A stretch of 64,000 nucleotides of DNA, taken from assembly GCF_903166545.1 (NCBI RefSeq), contig NZ_CAESCH010000001.1:2608001-2672000 (forward strand), read 5' to 3'. Positions 1-9,299 of this stretch are shown piece after piece; position 1 is the stretch's first letter; each line of letters starts with the position of its first letter. The DNA is from Metabacillus schmidteae (GTDB lineage Bacteria; Bacillota; Bacilli; Bacillales; Bacillaceae). The notes under the pieces were generated by a model. It ran no database searches and was not told where the DNA came from. It was given only the letters and a program-made list of their open reading frames with translations. The translations under genes were made by a program, and so were the position numbers.

Positions 1-1
1 T

Positions 2-1093
2 CGTTGGTTTGGAAGTCAAGATGATAGTGTTACTCTTGATCAAATAAATCAGATTCCGGGAATGGATGGCATCGTTGGGGGACTGCATGATATAGCCGCT
101 GGAGAGGTGTGGCCGCTTGATAGAATTCTCGATTTAAAGAAAGAGGTAAATGAAAAAGGCTTAAACCTTGATATTATTGAGAGTGTAAATGTACATGAAG
201 ATATTAAACTGGGATTACCATCCCGTGATCATTATATAGAAAATTATCAACAAACAATTCGTCATTTAGCACAAGCTGGAATAAAAGTCATTTGTTATAA
301 CTTTATGCCTGTCTTTGATTGGATTAGATCTGATCTGGCCAAAGTGTTACCTGATGGATCAACAGTACTTGCTTATGAAAAGGAAAAGATTGAACGTGAA
401 GATCCTGAAGTTTTAATAAAAAATGTTGAAAACTCAGCAAATGGCTTTTCCCTACCAGGTTGGGAACCTGAAAGAATTAAAAAAATTAAAAGAGCATTTG
501 AATTATATAAAGATGTTACAGAAGAAGATTTATTTGAACACCTGCAATACTTTTTAAAGAAAGTAATTCCTGTGGCTGAGGAACATGATATAAAGATGGC
601 CATTCATCCTGATGATCCTCCATGGTCAATTTTTGGATTACCAAGAATTGTGACAAATTTTCAGAATTTAAAGAGGATTGTGAATCTTGTGGATAGTCCT
701 TCGAACGGCTTAACATTATGTTCTGGTTCACTTGGTGCAAGTCCTGATAATGATATTCCCGCGATCATGCGGTATTTTTCAAGCATAAACAGGATACCCT
801 TCGCTCATATACGAAATGTAAAAATTGAAGAGAACGGAGATTTCACTGAAAGCTCCCATCGAAGCTCTGACGGATCCCTAGATATTTATGAAATTGTTAA
901 AGCTTTGCATGATACAAACTTTAAAGGATATGTGAGACCAGATCATGGAAGGATGATTTGGGGAGAGCAAGCTCGACCGGGATACGGCTTATATGATCGT
1001 GCACTAGGTATTATGTATCTGCTTGGCATTTGGGACAGCTTAGAAAAAGTCAAAGCACAAAAGAATAAAAAACGTGGGACGTTATATTTATAA
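2..1093 (+). CDS. uxuA: Mannonate dehydratase, 5' end missing
   Basis: The open frame runs in from the window edge; its first visible residues are RWFG, followed by the DSVTL and QIPG motifs typical of the UxuA N-terminus, so only a few codons are missing. The enzyme dehydrates D-mannonate to 2-keto-3-deoxygluconate in hexuronate catabolism, in the cytoplasm, using a divalent metal. Visible family stretches include [35 protein letters not shown] and [11 protein letters not shown]. The 363 visible codons match the usual Gram-positive length. A GntR regulator and a GH2 glycosidase follow on the same strand, which supports use of glucuronides. Identity is firm from motifs; the substrate source is inferred. 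Confidence 0.95.
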   Translation, partial: RWFGSQDDSVTLDQINQIPGMDGIVGGLHDIAAGEVWPLDRILDLKKEVNEKGLNLDIIESVNVHEDIKLGLPSRDHYIENYQQTIRHLAQAGIKVICYNFMPVFDWIRSDLAKVLPDGSTVLAYEKEKIEREDPEVLIKNVENSANGFSLPGWEPERIKKIKRAFELYKDVTEEDLFEHLQYFLKKVIPVAEEHDIKMAIHPDDPPWSIFGLPRIVTNFQNLKRIVNLVDSPSNGLTLCSGSLGASPDNDIPAIMRYFSSINRIPFAHIRNVKIEENGDFTESSHRSSDGSLDIYEIVKALHDTNFKGYVRPDHGRMIWGEQARPGYGLYDRALGIMYLLGIWDSLEKVKAQKNKKRGTLYL

Positions 1094-1154
1094 GGAAAAA
1101 AATTCTTAATAGGATAATGGAGAACGGTTACATTAGCTGATTGGAGAGTATCAA

Positions 1155-1832
1155 ATGTATATAGACCATAAACCAAGATCTTCAACAACAAGCAATCAAG
1201 TGTATGAAGAACTAAAATCACAAATATTAAATTTACAACTCTCACCAGGTACAAGTATTTCAGAGAAGGAGATGTCTGAAAAATTCAATGTAAGTCGCAC
1301 TCCGGTTCGGGAAAGTTTTTTACGACTTTCAAGAGAGGGGCTATTAAACGTTTTTCCTCAAAGAGGAACGTTTGTCTCTTTAATCGACTTAAATTTAGTG
1401 GAAGAAGCAAGATTTATGAGGGAGCATTTAGAAAGAGCGGTCATTCGATTAGCTTGTGAAGCATTTCCTCAAGATAAACTAATTACATTAGAAATGAATC
1501 TCAGCATGCAAAAGGTTTGTATTGAACAGCAGGATTACCGAAAAATGTTTAAGCTGGATGAAGAATATCATAAGACCATTTTTATGGGGTGTCAAAAGTA
1601 TAATATATGGACAGTTATTCAACAAATGAATGTTCACTTTAATCGAAGTAGAATGCTCAGGTTAGCGACTGACTTTAACTGGTATACCATTTACTTGCAA
1701 CATAAAGAAATTTTTGAAGGAATAAAAGAGAAAAACCCTAATAAAGCAGAGAAGTTGATGCAGGAGCATTTAATGCTAGCGGTTATTGATAAGGAATATT
1801 TAAAACGATCATATCCGAATTATTTTAAATAG
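1155..1832 (+). CDS. GntR-family regulator, FadR/FCD subfamily
   Basis: The 225-residue protein has an N-terminal winged helix-turn-helix at about residues 10-75 (key stretch MSEKFNVSRTPVRE) and an all-helical FCD ligand-binding domain at about 85-215. FCD regulators commonly sense organic or sugar acids. It lies 61 bp after uxuA and 83 bp before the GH2 gene, all on one strand, so it is probably the local regulator of hexuronate use (inference). The start is supported by GGAGAG six bases upstream of the ATG. It resembles the UxuR/KdgR-like FCD regulators of uronate operons in function, but the sequence alone does not fix the effector. Confidence 0.88.
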   Translation: MYIDHKPRSSTTSNQVYEELKSQILNLQLSPGTSISEKEMSEKFNVSRTPVRESFLRLSREGLLNVFPQRGTFVSLIDLNLVEEARFMREHLERAVIRLACEAFPQDKLITLEMNLSMQKVCIEQQDYRKMFKLDEEYHKTIFMGCQKYNIWTVIQQMNVHFNRSRMLRLATDFNWYTIYLQHKEIFEGIKEKNPNKAEKLMQEHLMLAVIDKEYLKRSYPNYFK

Positions 1833-1915
1833 CTTTTTACTATTATGAACATGATAAGATTTGCAATTTTTGTCAGTTTTAATTGTACCGAATAATAAGA
1901 AAGTGAGGTAACAAT

Positions 1916-4900
1916 GTGAATAAAAAGACACTTTTTAATAATGGATGGGAGTTTGCAAAAACCAGTCTAGAAAGTCCTCATGATCCATCTTCATTAAGCT
2001 TTGAATCAATTGATATTCCTCATGATTGGTTAATTTATAATACCTTAAATTTGTATGAAAATAGTATTGGATGGTACCGGAAAAAATTCACGTTAAAGAA
2101 AGAGGAGCAGCAAGTTCTATTAGCCTTTGATGGAGTGTATATGGATTCATCTCTTTTTGTAAATAATCAGTATGTAGGTGAATGGAAATATGGGTATTCT
2201 TCTTTCGAACATGATATTACAGATGTATTAGGTGATGGTGAAAATGAAATTTTGGTAAAGGTAGTTCATCAAAGTCCAAACAGTCGGTGGTACTCTGGAG
2301 CCGGTATTTATCGAAATGTATGGTTAAAGACAAGAGACAAAAACCATATTGTGACAAATGGAATCTATATATCTACTAATAAGAACGAACATAGCTGGCA
2401 AATAGAGGTGGAAACTGAAATCAACCATGATCATGATGTTGTTATTTCCCATGTTATTCTTGATGATGATCATGTTATTTCCATCAATAAAGAAAAGATA
2501 AGTTCAGATTCTTCCACTTCAATTAACCAACAAGTTTTAGAAGTTGAAAATCCAGTACTCTGGGACACAGATAATCCCTATCTTTATGAGTTAAAAACGC
2601 AGTTGTTTTTGGTGAATAAGAGTAAGGGTAGTTATCAAGAAATTGAAACAATTACACAAAAAATTGGGTTTAGAGAAATTAATATAAATCCAAGCAACGG
2701 GTTACATCTTAATGGGAAAAAGTTGAAATTAAATGGAGTATGTGAACACCATGATTTAGGAGCACTAGGAGCTGCTTTTCATAAAACAGCTTTAAAAAGA
2801 AGACTCGTTATTTTAAAAGAAATGGGTGTTAATGCCATCCGTACAGCCCACAATATGCCTGCAAAAGAATTAATGGAATTAGCAGATGAAATGGGATTTC
2901 TTGTGGTGACGGAAGCTTTTGATATGTGGGAGCGTCCAAAAACTCCCTATGATTATGCTAGATTCTTTAAGAAATGGGCATATATTGATGTGAAAAGCTG
3001 GGTAATGAGAGACAGAAATCATCCTAGCTTACTAATGTGGAGTATTGGAAATGAGATTTATGATACTCATGCGGATGAAAGGGGTCAGGAAATTACTAAA
3101 TTGTTAATGCAATATGTGAAAGAATTTGATCCGAAGCAAAATGCAAGCATTACGATTGGATCGAATTATATGCCCTGGGAAAATGCCCAAAAATGTGCAG
3201 ATATCGTGAAGGTAGCAGGCTATAATTATGCTGAAAAATACTATCAAAAACATCACGAAGAACATCCTGATTGGATGATTTATGGCAGTGAAACGGCATC
3301 CGTTGTGCAGAGCAGGGGAATCTATCATTTCCCTTTTGAAAAGTCAATTCTCGCAGATGATGATGAGCAATGTTCGGCCCTTGGAAATAGTTCAACAAGT
3401 TGGGGGGCCAGGTCCGCTGAAGCTTGTATTCTGGCAGAAAGGGATACGCCATTTTCACTCGGACAATTTATATGGACAGGTTTCGATTATATAGGAGAAC
3501 CTACACCATATCATACCAAAAACTCGTATTTCGGTCAGGTTGACACAGCTACTTTTAAGAAAGACTCGTATTATATCTATCAATCAGCATGGACCAATTA
3601 TAAAACAGCACCAATGGTACATATTTTTCCATATTGGAATTTTAATAAAGGTCAATTGATTGATGTTCGTGTTTGTTCAAATGCACCGAAAATTGAATTA
3701 CAACTTAATGGACTTAAGATTGGTACACACGATATTGACCATGAAAAAGGTGAGAACCTTGTTGGGTGGTGGAAGATTCCTTACGAAGAAGGCGAATTAA
3801 AAGCTATTGCCTATGATGAAACAGGGAAAGAAATTGCTATGGATGTACGAAGGTCGTTTGGAGATGCAAAGTACATTTCCCTCCAGCCTGATAAGGAAAA
3901 TGTAATAGCAAACGGGACAGATCTACTATTTGTAGAAATCACATTGGATGATGAACATGGTAATCCTGTTGAAGATGCATTAAATCGTGTGGATGTACAT
4001 GTTTCTGGTGCCGGTAGATTAGTTGGATTGGATAATGGTGATAGTACAGATTATGATCAGTATAAAGGAATTAGCAGGAGATTATTTAGTGGTAAATTAA
4101 TGGCCATAATCGCATCGACACTAGAAGCAGGAAAGATTATGATCGAAGTTTCTTCAAACGGATTAGATACTCAATCAATTGAAATTGAGTCAATCTCAAT
4201 TCAAAATAGATCTTTACAAGGTGTTACAGCAAATGTAAAAAATCAAGAAATGCCAATTGTCTTGGGAAAAAAAGATGAATTACCTGTACGAAAAATCGAG
4301 ATAATCAGTGAGTCCGGTCAGTTATTTAATGAAAGTTTGAATGAAATGGAAGTATATGCAAATATTTATCCTCTTAACGCCACATACCAAGATGTTGAAT
4401 GGAGCGTTGTAAATGAATCTGGTATTAAATCAAATATTGCAAAAGTTACAAGTAATGGAAAGAAAGCGTTAGTTACCGCTTTAGGAGATGGAGAATTTCG
4501 GATTCGATGTACAAGTAAAAATGGCAGTGATAAGATCAGGCTCATTTCTCAATTGGAATTTAAGGCAGAGGGACTTGGGAAGGCATATAAAGACCCTTAT
4601 GAATTTATTTCTGCAGGACTGTATGATTATAGTAAAGGTGAAGTGACAAATGGGAACGAGCGAGGTGTGGCAACAAGCAGGGATGGAGAAACACAGGTCG
4701 GATTTCGGGAAATCGATTTTGGCTTTTACGGCTCTGATACGATAACAATCCCTATTTTTTCTTTATCAAGTGAACAATACCCGCTTCAAATTTGGGAAGG
4801 CATGCCAGATGAAGAAGGCAGTCAATTACTTGCAGATGTTATTTATCAAAAACCTTCAAAATGGAATGTTTATCAAGAGGAAACATATCAATTATCCAAG

Positions 4901-5347
4901 CGCCTTCATGGAATTTCATCAATATGCTTTGTGCTCAATCAAAAGGTGCATATTAAAGGATTTACATTTGAGAAAAAGAACAAAGCAACTGAAAAGATCA
5001 TGGCAACTGAATGTGATCATATTTATGGCGATAGTTTTATGATGAAAGAAAACAGTGTAGAAGGTATTGGAAACAATGTATCCCTTGAGTTTGATGATAT
5101 GCATTTTACTGGTGAAGGACCAACAAAATTGACCATTTACGGTCGATCCCATCATGATAAAAATACAATTCAAATTTCTTTTGCTGGTGAAGAAGGGGAA
5201 ACGAAACAAATCATCGAATTTACAAAATCTGAAAAGTTTGAACAAAGAGTCTTCGATTTAGAAAAGATCTCAGGTAAACTAAAAGTGACATTTATATTTT
5301 TGCCGGGATGTCATTTTGATTTTGGGTGGTTCCGTTTTGATTCATAA
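1916..5347 (+). CDS. Large GH2 beta-glycosidase (beta-galactosidase/beta-glucuronidase type)
   Basis: The 1143-residue protein has the GH2 order: N-terminal sugar-binding jelly roll (about 1-150), immunoglobulin-like domain (about 155-265), TIM barrel (about 268-550), then a DUF4982-like domain from about 567 and extra beta-rich accessory domains to the end. The expected acid/base is E380 in WSIGNEI and the nucleophile is E459 in YGSETAS; FIWTGFDYIGEP also fits GH2. There is no signal peptide, so it should be cytoplasmic and act on imported oligosaccharides. Start is GTG with GAGGT six bases upstream. Next to uxuA a beta-glucuronidase role is attractive, but the family is mostly annotated as beta-galactosidase; substrate remains open. 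Confidence 0.9.
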   Translation: MNKKTLFNNGWEFAKTSLESPHDPSSLSFESIDIPHDWLIYNTLNLYENSIGWYRKKFTLKKEEQQVLLAFDGVYMDSSLFVNNQYVGEWKYGYSSFEHDITDVLGDGENEILVKVVHQSPNSRWYSGAGIYRNVWLKTRDKNHIVTNGIYISTNKNEHSWQIEVETEINHDHDVVISHVILDDDHVISINKEKISSDSSTSINQQVLEVENPVLWDTDNPYLYELKTQLFLVNKSKGSYQEIETITQKIGFREININPSNGLHLNGKKLKLNGVCEHHDLGALGAAFHKTALKRRLVILKEMGVNAIRTAHNMPAKELMELADEMGFLVVTEAFDMWERPKTPYDYARFFKKWAYIDVKSWVMRDRNHPSLLMWSIGNEIYDTHADERGQEITKLLMQYVKEFDPKQNASITIGSNYMPWENAQKCADIVKVAGYNYAEKYYQKHHEEHPDWMIYGSETASVVQSRGIYHFPFEKSILADDDEQCSALGNSSTSWGARSAEACILAERDTPFSLGQFIWTGFDYIGEPTPYHTKNSYFGQVDTATFKKDSYYIYQSAWTNYKTAPMVHIFPYWNFNKGQLIDVRVCSNAPKIELQLNGLKIGTHDIDHEKGENLVGWWKIPYEEGELKAIAYDETGKEIAMDVRRSFGDAKYISLQPDKENVIANGTDLLFVEITLDDEHGNPVEDALNRVDVHVSGAGRLVGLDNGDSTDYDQYKGISRRLFSGKLMAIIASTLEAGKIMIEVSSNGLDTQSIEIESISIQNRSLQGVTANVKNQEMPIVLGKKDELPVRKIEIISESGQLFNESLNEMEVYANIYPLNATYQDVEWSVVNESGIKSNIAKVTSNGKKALVTALGDGEFRIRCTSKNGSDKIRLISQLEFKAEGLGKAYKDPYEFISAGLYDYSKGEVTNGNERGVATSRDGETQVGFREIDFGFYGSDTITIPIFSLSSEQYPLQIWEGMPDEEGSQLLADVIYQKPSKWNVYQEETYQLSKRLHGISSICFVLNQKVHIKGFTFEKKNKATEKIMATECDHIYGDSFMMKENSVEGIGNNVSLEFDDMHFTGEGPTKLTIYGRSHHDKNTIQISFAGEEGETKQIIEFTKSEKFEQRVFDLEKISGKLKVTFIFLPGCHFDFGWFRFDS

Positions 5348-5362
5348 ATAATGTGTTTTTAT

Positions 5363-5400
5363 AAAGTTGATAATCCATAGCGGTTGTCAACTTTTTTTAT
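5363..5400 (+). terminator. Rho-independent terminator after the GH2 gene
   Basis: An 11-bp stem (AAAGTTGATAA with TTGTCAACTTT, one T-G pair) is followed by a run of T. Confidence 0.8.
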
Positions 5401-5563
5401 TTGTAATAAGCCTCATTCACATCAGCCTTCTTAATAGACTTTAGGAGAAAAGTCCAATTTTGGGATAACATACAAAATTCATGGTTATTCTTATAGAAAA
5501 TTGATATAGTAGTTTAAGTGGAAATGAATTTACAATGAATAGTAAGTGAAGGTCGGATGCAAT

Positions 5564-6982
5564 ATGGTATTAAAATCATCAATTTTAGAAAGAGTGTTTT
5601 TTCAATCCAGGATTCCGCAAATGATTTTTGAATATAATTTCAAAAATAATATAGCAAATGATGCATTTTTTCAATTTATTGGATACTCAAAAGATGAATG
5701 GGATGAATTAACATTAAAGGAGATATCACATCCTGAAGATCATCAACTTGATATGCAATTGTATCATGAAGTTTTTACTGGAAAACGTCCTTCCTATCAA
5801 ATGGAAAAACGGTATTTCCATAAGTCAGGAGAAATTATTTGGGGCTCCTTAAACGTTACGGCTATTGAAGACCCACACTCTCCTAAAAAATATTTTTTAG
5901 CTCAAATATACGATATAACTGAACAAAAAAATTTGGAAAGAGTTTTAACTGATAGTGAACAGAAATACAGGTTATTGGCGGATAACTCATCAGATATTAT
6001 TAATTTGTATTTGCCAGATGGAAAATTCATGTATTGTTCACCGTCAATTACTCAGATACTCGGTTATGATACAGATGAATTAATCGGAGACGTACCGTAT
6101 CAATATATTCATCCTGATGACATTTCCTATGTCCATAAGAAGCATCTATCCCTATTGGAAAATCGTCATCCTATTCTTATTACTTATCGGTTTAAACATA
6201 AGAATGATACATATATATGGGTTGAATCAAGTATTCAATCAATAGCTGATGAAAGTACAGGCAGAATAACCGGCTTATTATCTATTTCCCGTGATATAAC
6301 TAGTCGATTAGAAAAAGACAAGCTGCTGAAAAAATCGGAAAAATTGGCTGTGATAGGCCAGCTTGCAGCAGCTGTGGCACATGAAATTCGTAACCCATTA
6401 ACATCGATAAAAGGCTTTATCCAATTATTTTCCCAAACAAAGGAATGTAATGAGGAGTATATGAAAATTGTTCAAGATGAGTTGAATCGAGTAGAGGAAA
6501 TTATTTCAGAATTTCTAACGATGGCTAGACCTCAGCAAGAAAAAAACGAAGAACTAGATTTGGATGAATTAATCAAACAAGTCATCACTCTTTTAAATAC
6601 ACAAGCTATTTTGGAAAATAAAGAGATTAAATACAAAAATGCGGTGGTAAATCCAATTTTAAAAGGGGACAAAAGTCAGCTGAAACACGTCTTTTATCAA
6701 ATTATTCAAAATGGTTTAGATGCTTTGGAAGAAAAAGGAACAGTCTATGTTGATATGTCTGCTGACGATGATCTCCTAAAGGTGAAAATAACCGATAATG
6801 GACGAGGAATTTCGAATGAACGCCTTAAAAATATTGGTGAACCTTATTATTCAACAAAGGAAAAAGGAACAGGTCTGGGCTTGATGACAAGCTTTCAAAT
6901 TATTGAAAATCATCACGGGAAAATAGAAATTGATTCAATTGTTGGTCAAGGGACGAGCGTATCTGTTACACTACCAATGTAA
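5564..6982 (+). CDS. PAS-domain sensor histidine kinase, sporulation-kinase type
   Basis: Two PAS/PAC units (about residues 10-130 and 135-260) precede a HisKA phospho-acceptor domain with H273 in AVAHEIRNPLTSIKGFIQLF and an HATPase_c domain with N, G1 (DNGRGIS) and G2 (GTGLGL) boxes. No membrane segment is seen, so it is probably soluble. The H-box is the type used by Bacillus phosphorelay kinases (KinA/KinE-like) that feed phosphate to Spo0F; no cognate response regulator lies beside it, which is usual for that group. An in-frame GTG at 5546 is possible, but the ATG at 5564 is better placed behind GAAGGT. Identity as a sporulation kinase is inference from family. Confidence 0.88.
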   Translation: MVLKSSILERVFFQSRIPQMIFEYNFKNNIANDAFFQFIGYSKDEWDELTLKEISHPEDHQLDMQLYHEVFTGKRPSYQMEKRYFHKSGEIIWGSLNVTAIEDPHSPKKYFLAQIYDITEQKNLERVLTDSEQKYRLLADNSSDIINLYLPDGKFMYCSPSITQILGYDTDELIGDVPYQYIHPDDISYVHKKHLSLLENRHPILITYRFKHKNDTYIWVESSIQSIADESTGRITGLLSISRDITSRLEKDKLLKKSEKLAVIGQLAAAVAHEIRNPLTSIKGFIQLFSQTKECNEEYMKIVQDELNRVEEIISEFLTMARPQQEKNEELDLDELIKQVITLLNTQAILENKEIKYKNAVVNPILKGDKSQLKHVFYQIIQNGLDALEEKGTVYVDMSADDDLLKVKITDNGRGISNERLKNIGEPYYSTKEKGTGLGLMTSFQIIENHHGKIEIDSIVGQGTSVSVTLPM

Positions 6983-7009
6983 TTAAGTAAAACAGAGGTG
7001 ATAATAGAC

Positions 7010-7228
7010 ATGTATTACGTCGTTTTGGACCAGGGATGTTCTGAATGTGGAGAAAGCTCAAATATTCTCGGAATCTTTACGTCTATAGATAAAGCTAAAA
7101 AAGTAAGAGATGAATATAAAATAGTGAATAACCTTGATGAATATTCAGATCATGAATTTTTTATTTACAAAATAGATGCCTTAGATAAAGTGTATCAAAA
7201 TAGCTATGAACATTTAATTGAAGAATGA
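7010..7228 (+). CDS. Small protein of unknown function (72 aa)
   Basis: The frame follows the kinase by 27 bp and has GAGGTG nine bases before the ATG; an upstream in-frame GTG at 6998 overlaps that site and is unlikely to be used. The sequence begins MYYVVLDQGCSECGESSN and contains one CxxC pair near residue 10 and a charged remainder, with no membrane segment. I do not recognise a family with confidence. It may be cotranscribed with the kinase and with the next zinc-ribbon microprotein. Confidence 0.7.
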   Translation: MYYVVLDQGCSECGESSNILGIFTSIDKAKKVRDEYKIVNNLDEYSDHEFFIYKIDALDKVYQNSYEHLIEE

Positions 7229-7278
7229 AACAAATGTCCCTTCTTCACATATATTGATTGAAAAAGGGGAATTTCCTT

Positions 7279-7422
7279 ATGACGAAATATTATTGCTCAA
7301 AATGCATGTTATTGTATGAAGAGGAGCAACCTTGTATAAAGTGTGGAAATTCGGATCTTAAACATATATCAATTAGTGTCCAAAATCAGAAAGATAGGCA
7401 AGTTGAGGAAAATGGGACATGA
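7279..7422 (+). CDS. Zinc-ribbon microprotein (47 aa)
   Basis: The short frame starts MTKYYCSKCMLLYEEEQPC and has two CxxC knuckles (CSKC and CIKC) spaced like a rubredoxin/zinc-ribbon fold, then a polar tail. AAAAAGGGGA lies eight bases upstream of the ATG and a clear terminator follows, which supports it being a real gene. It belongs to the group kinase-small protein-zinc ribbon. Function unknown; metal binding is inferred from the cysteines. Confidence 0.65.
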   Translation: MTKYYCSKCMLLYEEEQPCIKCGNSDLKHISISVQNQKDRQVEENGT

Positions 7423-7433
7423 ACGAATAAGAT

Positions 7434-7466
7434 AAGAGGCTCTCCTTTTAACTGGAGAGTCTTTTC
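7434..7466 (+). terminator. Rho-independent terminator
   Basis: A 12-bp stem (AAGAGGCTCTCC with GGAGAGTCTTTT) with an eight-base loop ends the kinase-microprotein group. Confidence 0.8.
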
Positions 7467-7564
7467 ACTTCTATTCAGAATTCGGTTTAACTATTTGAAA
7501 AACTAAAACCTAATAGGGTGTGGTGATAAAAAACTTTTCACAAATGGAAACGATTACGTTTTCA

Positions 7565-7954
7565 TCATTGAATGATAATTTTTGAAGAAGTTTGAGTTGA
7601 TGGAGAGATTTTTGATATTTTGATTTCTAAAATACCATTGGTGAAGGAGGCAGCTATTTTCTTCTTTTCAATTGGAAAGGGAAGGACAACCTTTCTTTTT
7701 CGTTCATGTTTTCCATGATTAGTTTCTAAAACGGTGATATGGAGACAATCCTGCTTTACAACTATGTTGATCATTTCTTTTTCTATTTCTTCCCCAAGCT
7801 CAGCTTCGACAATAAACTCTTCCCCAGTTTCAAATAAATCAAGACGAAATGTTTGCTCGTCTAGTAAACTGGTAAATGGATCTGTAAAAAACTGTGTCAT
7901 CCATTCCTCAATTCCTTTAATGTCCATTGGATTCGAACATTTTTTTTTGCTCAT
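7565..7954 (-). CDS. cotM: Spore coat protein CotM, alpha-crystallin/Hsp20-like
   Basis: The 129-residue protein has a degenerate Hsp20/alpha-crystallin domain (about residues 40-125; stretches FEAELGEE-like EFIVEAELGEE, KRKVVLPFPIE and NGILEIKISK). Next to sspP and sspO and upstream of citB this matches CotM of B. subtilis, an outer-coat protein made in the mother cell under SigK/GerE. The start at 7954 is set by GGAGGT eight bases upstream; the frame remains open for 17 more codons but without a ribosome site. Orthology rests mainly on position plus domain. Confidence 0.82.
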   Translation of the reverse strand: MSKKKCSNPMDIKGIEEWMTQFFTDPFTSLLDEQTFRLDLFETGEEFIVEAELGEEIEKEMINIVVKQDCLHITVLETNHGKHERKRKVVLPFPIEKKKIAASFTNGILEIKISKISPSTQTSSKIIIQ

Positions 7955-8093
7955 TTCAATTGACCTCCACAGACTTCTTATAATAAAACTAGATCCCTTT
8001 AACATTTAATTTATTCAAAAAATTTATTGTTTGTGAAGATAATAATGTCAATTGAAGAGAAATTGATTTGAATTTGGACATATTTAAAATCAA

Positions 8094-8123
8094 GAAAAGA
8101 GAATGGAGATTCACCATTCTCTT
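8094..8123 (-). terminator. Terminator of sspP
   Basis: GAGAATGG and CCATTCTC form an 8-bp stem; on the minus strand it is followed by a T-rich run. Confidence 0.75.
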
Positions 8124-8129
8124 CCTTCT

Positions 8130-8276
8130 TTACATATCATGACCTTTATTGTTCTTTTGACGAGTATGATTAGCGTTTTTTACTTTTTTTGAGCCATCCA
8201 ATGGTTCTGGTTGGCCAGGATTGTTTCCTTTAGGTGCATTTTTACGCATATCTTTACTTGTATTTTTGTTCGTCAT
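8130..8276 (-). CDS. sspP: Small acid-soluble spore protein P
   Basis: The 48-residue basic protein starts [17 protein letters not shown] and ends in [13 protein letters not shown], closely matching B. subtilis SspP (also named CotL) in length and in the GQPEPLxGSKKVKN core. It is a minor spore protein made in the forespore. The ATG at 8276 has GGAGGG six bases upstream; the upstream in-frame ATG at 8282 touches the ribosome site and is rejected. In B. subtilis sspO and sspP are cotranscribed; here a plus-strand gene lies between them. Confidence 0.95.
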   Translation of the reverse strand: MTNKNTSKDMRKNAPKGNNPGQPEPLDGSKKVKNANHTRQKNNKGHDM

Positions 8277-8406
8277 CTTCATCCCTCCTACATAATAGGA
8301 TGAGTCAAAAATGAAAAAACATGCGATGTGAAGCATGAATAAAAATGATCATAATAACCAATCCTATATATGGCTTTATATAGTAGAAGAAAGGAAAGTG
8401 AAGAAT

Positions 8407-8667
8407 ATGCCATATAATAAAAATAACCAGCAATCATTCCAAGCAGCGCAACAAGGTGCAACAGATGCCTTTGATGCTTTTGATAATATTGTAAAAGACA
8501 GTGCAGATTATGGGCATCAACTAAAACACCTGGCAGAAGAAGTAAATGAAGCATATCAGCAAATTAATAATGCACTGGAAAATGCTTCTGAAACACAAAG
8601 AAAACGATTAGAACAATACCAGCGTGACCTTGAACAAATTGTTCGAGATGTAAATCAATCGGAATGA
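8407..8667 (+). CDS. Small glutamine-rich helical protein (86 aa), unknown
   Basis: The protein starts MPYNKNNQQSFQAAQQGA and is predicted almost entirely helical with heptad-like stretches (LKHLAEEVNEAYQQINNALENA and the following E/R-rich part). It has no cysteine and no membrane segment. A purine-rich AAAGGAAAG stands about ten bases upstream of the ATG. It lies between sspP and sspO on the opposite strand and shares the bidirectional terminator at 8803. The position suggests a spore or sporulation protein, but I recognise no family. The composition resembles gamma-type SASPs only superficially. Confidence 0.7.
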   Translation: MPYNKNNQQSFQAAQQGATDAFDAFDNIVKDSADYGHQLKHLAEEVNEAYQQINNALENASETQRKRLEQYQRDLEQIVRDVNQSE

Positions 8668-8802
8668 TTTGAAAAGCGTTAGTACCTCGAAGGCACTCCG
8701 ACAAGTATAAGACGCTCCGGATAACAGATGTTCTTGTCCTCAATTCCTGTGTGGTAGTCATTAGAGGAGTTTGGTGCTTTATACTTTCAGCTTGTACAAA
8801 GG

Positions 8803-8827
8803 AAAACGACGGAGTTCCGTCGTTTTT
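8803..8827. terminator. Bidirectional terminator between the helical small protein and sspO
   Basis: AAAACGACGGA and TCCGTCGTTTT form a perfect 11-bp stem with a two-base loop and T runs in both directions. Confidence 0.85.
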
Positions 8828-8845
8828 TGTCGTTATAAAAAATTA

Positions 8846-8995
8846 TTATTGATTTTTTTTGCGTTTTTTATTGTTCTGCCTTTGAGCAGCTGTTAGCGGC
8901 TCATTTTGTAATTCTTCATTATAGCCTGTACCGATACCTTGTGCACTTGCATCATTCATACCCATTCTCACGTGGTTTGCTTTACGTTTAGCCAT
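8846..8995 (-). CDS. sspO: Small acid-soluble spore protein O
   Basis: The 49-residue protein starts [20 protein letters not shown] and ends [11 protein letters not shown], matching B. subtilis SspO (CotK) in length and sequence pattern (KRKANHV, MNDAxx[19 protein letters not shown]). It is a minor forespore protein. A strong GGAGGTG lies nine bases before the ATG. It is divergent from aconitase, as in B. subtilis. Confidence 0.95.
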   Translation of the reverse strand: MAKRKANHVRMGMNDASAQGIGTGYNEELQNEPLTAAQRQNNKKRKKNQ

Positions 8996-9122
8996 TCCTG
9001 CATTCACCTCCCACTTTCAAAATTAGCTTGTCTCAATTCACGGGAAACATTCAAAAAGGGCAGTTTGTAAAAAATTTTGAAAAAAGTGAAAAGTTTTTCC
9101 TCCATTTTACTTAAAAATTTGG

Positions 9123-9299
9123 TATAGTAGAAAAGCAATACTAGTACGCTTTCATAAGGAAACCTTATACATATCAATAACATCATTGTTATTTACTTAT
9201 GTTACTACTTGTATTAAGATTAAATTGTGAAAAGTATTTAAAAATGGGGTATCATCCTTCGACATTTGTCGACCTTGATCTTTTTAAGGGGGAGAATTT
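9123..9299 (+). promoter_or_regulatory. Aconitase leader with two ATAA/TTAT dyads
   Basis: Two perfect inverted repeats stand upstream of citB: ATAAGG-AAA-CCTTAT at 9154-9168 and AATAACA-TCAT-TGTTATT at 9176-9193. In B. subtilis citB is repressed by CcpC, a LysR-type citrate-responsive regulator that recognises ATAA/TTAT dyads, so these are good candidates for CcpC sites (inference). A -10-like TATAGT occurs at 9123. The rest of the 304-bp gap 8996-9299 holds only promoter sequence for sspO and citB; I see no other gene. Confidence 0.5.

Noticed and set aside
7544..7558. cre-like ATGGAAACGATTACG between a terminator and cotM
   Set aside because: It lies downstream of both flanking genes, with no promoter to control, and the last consensus base does not fit.
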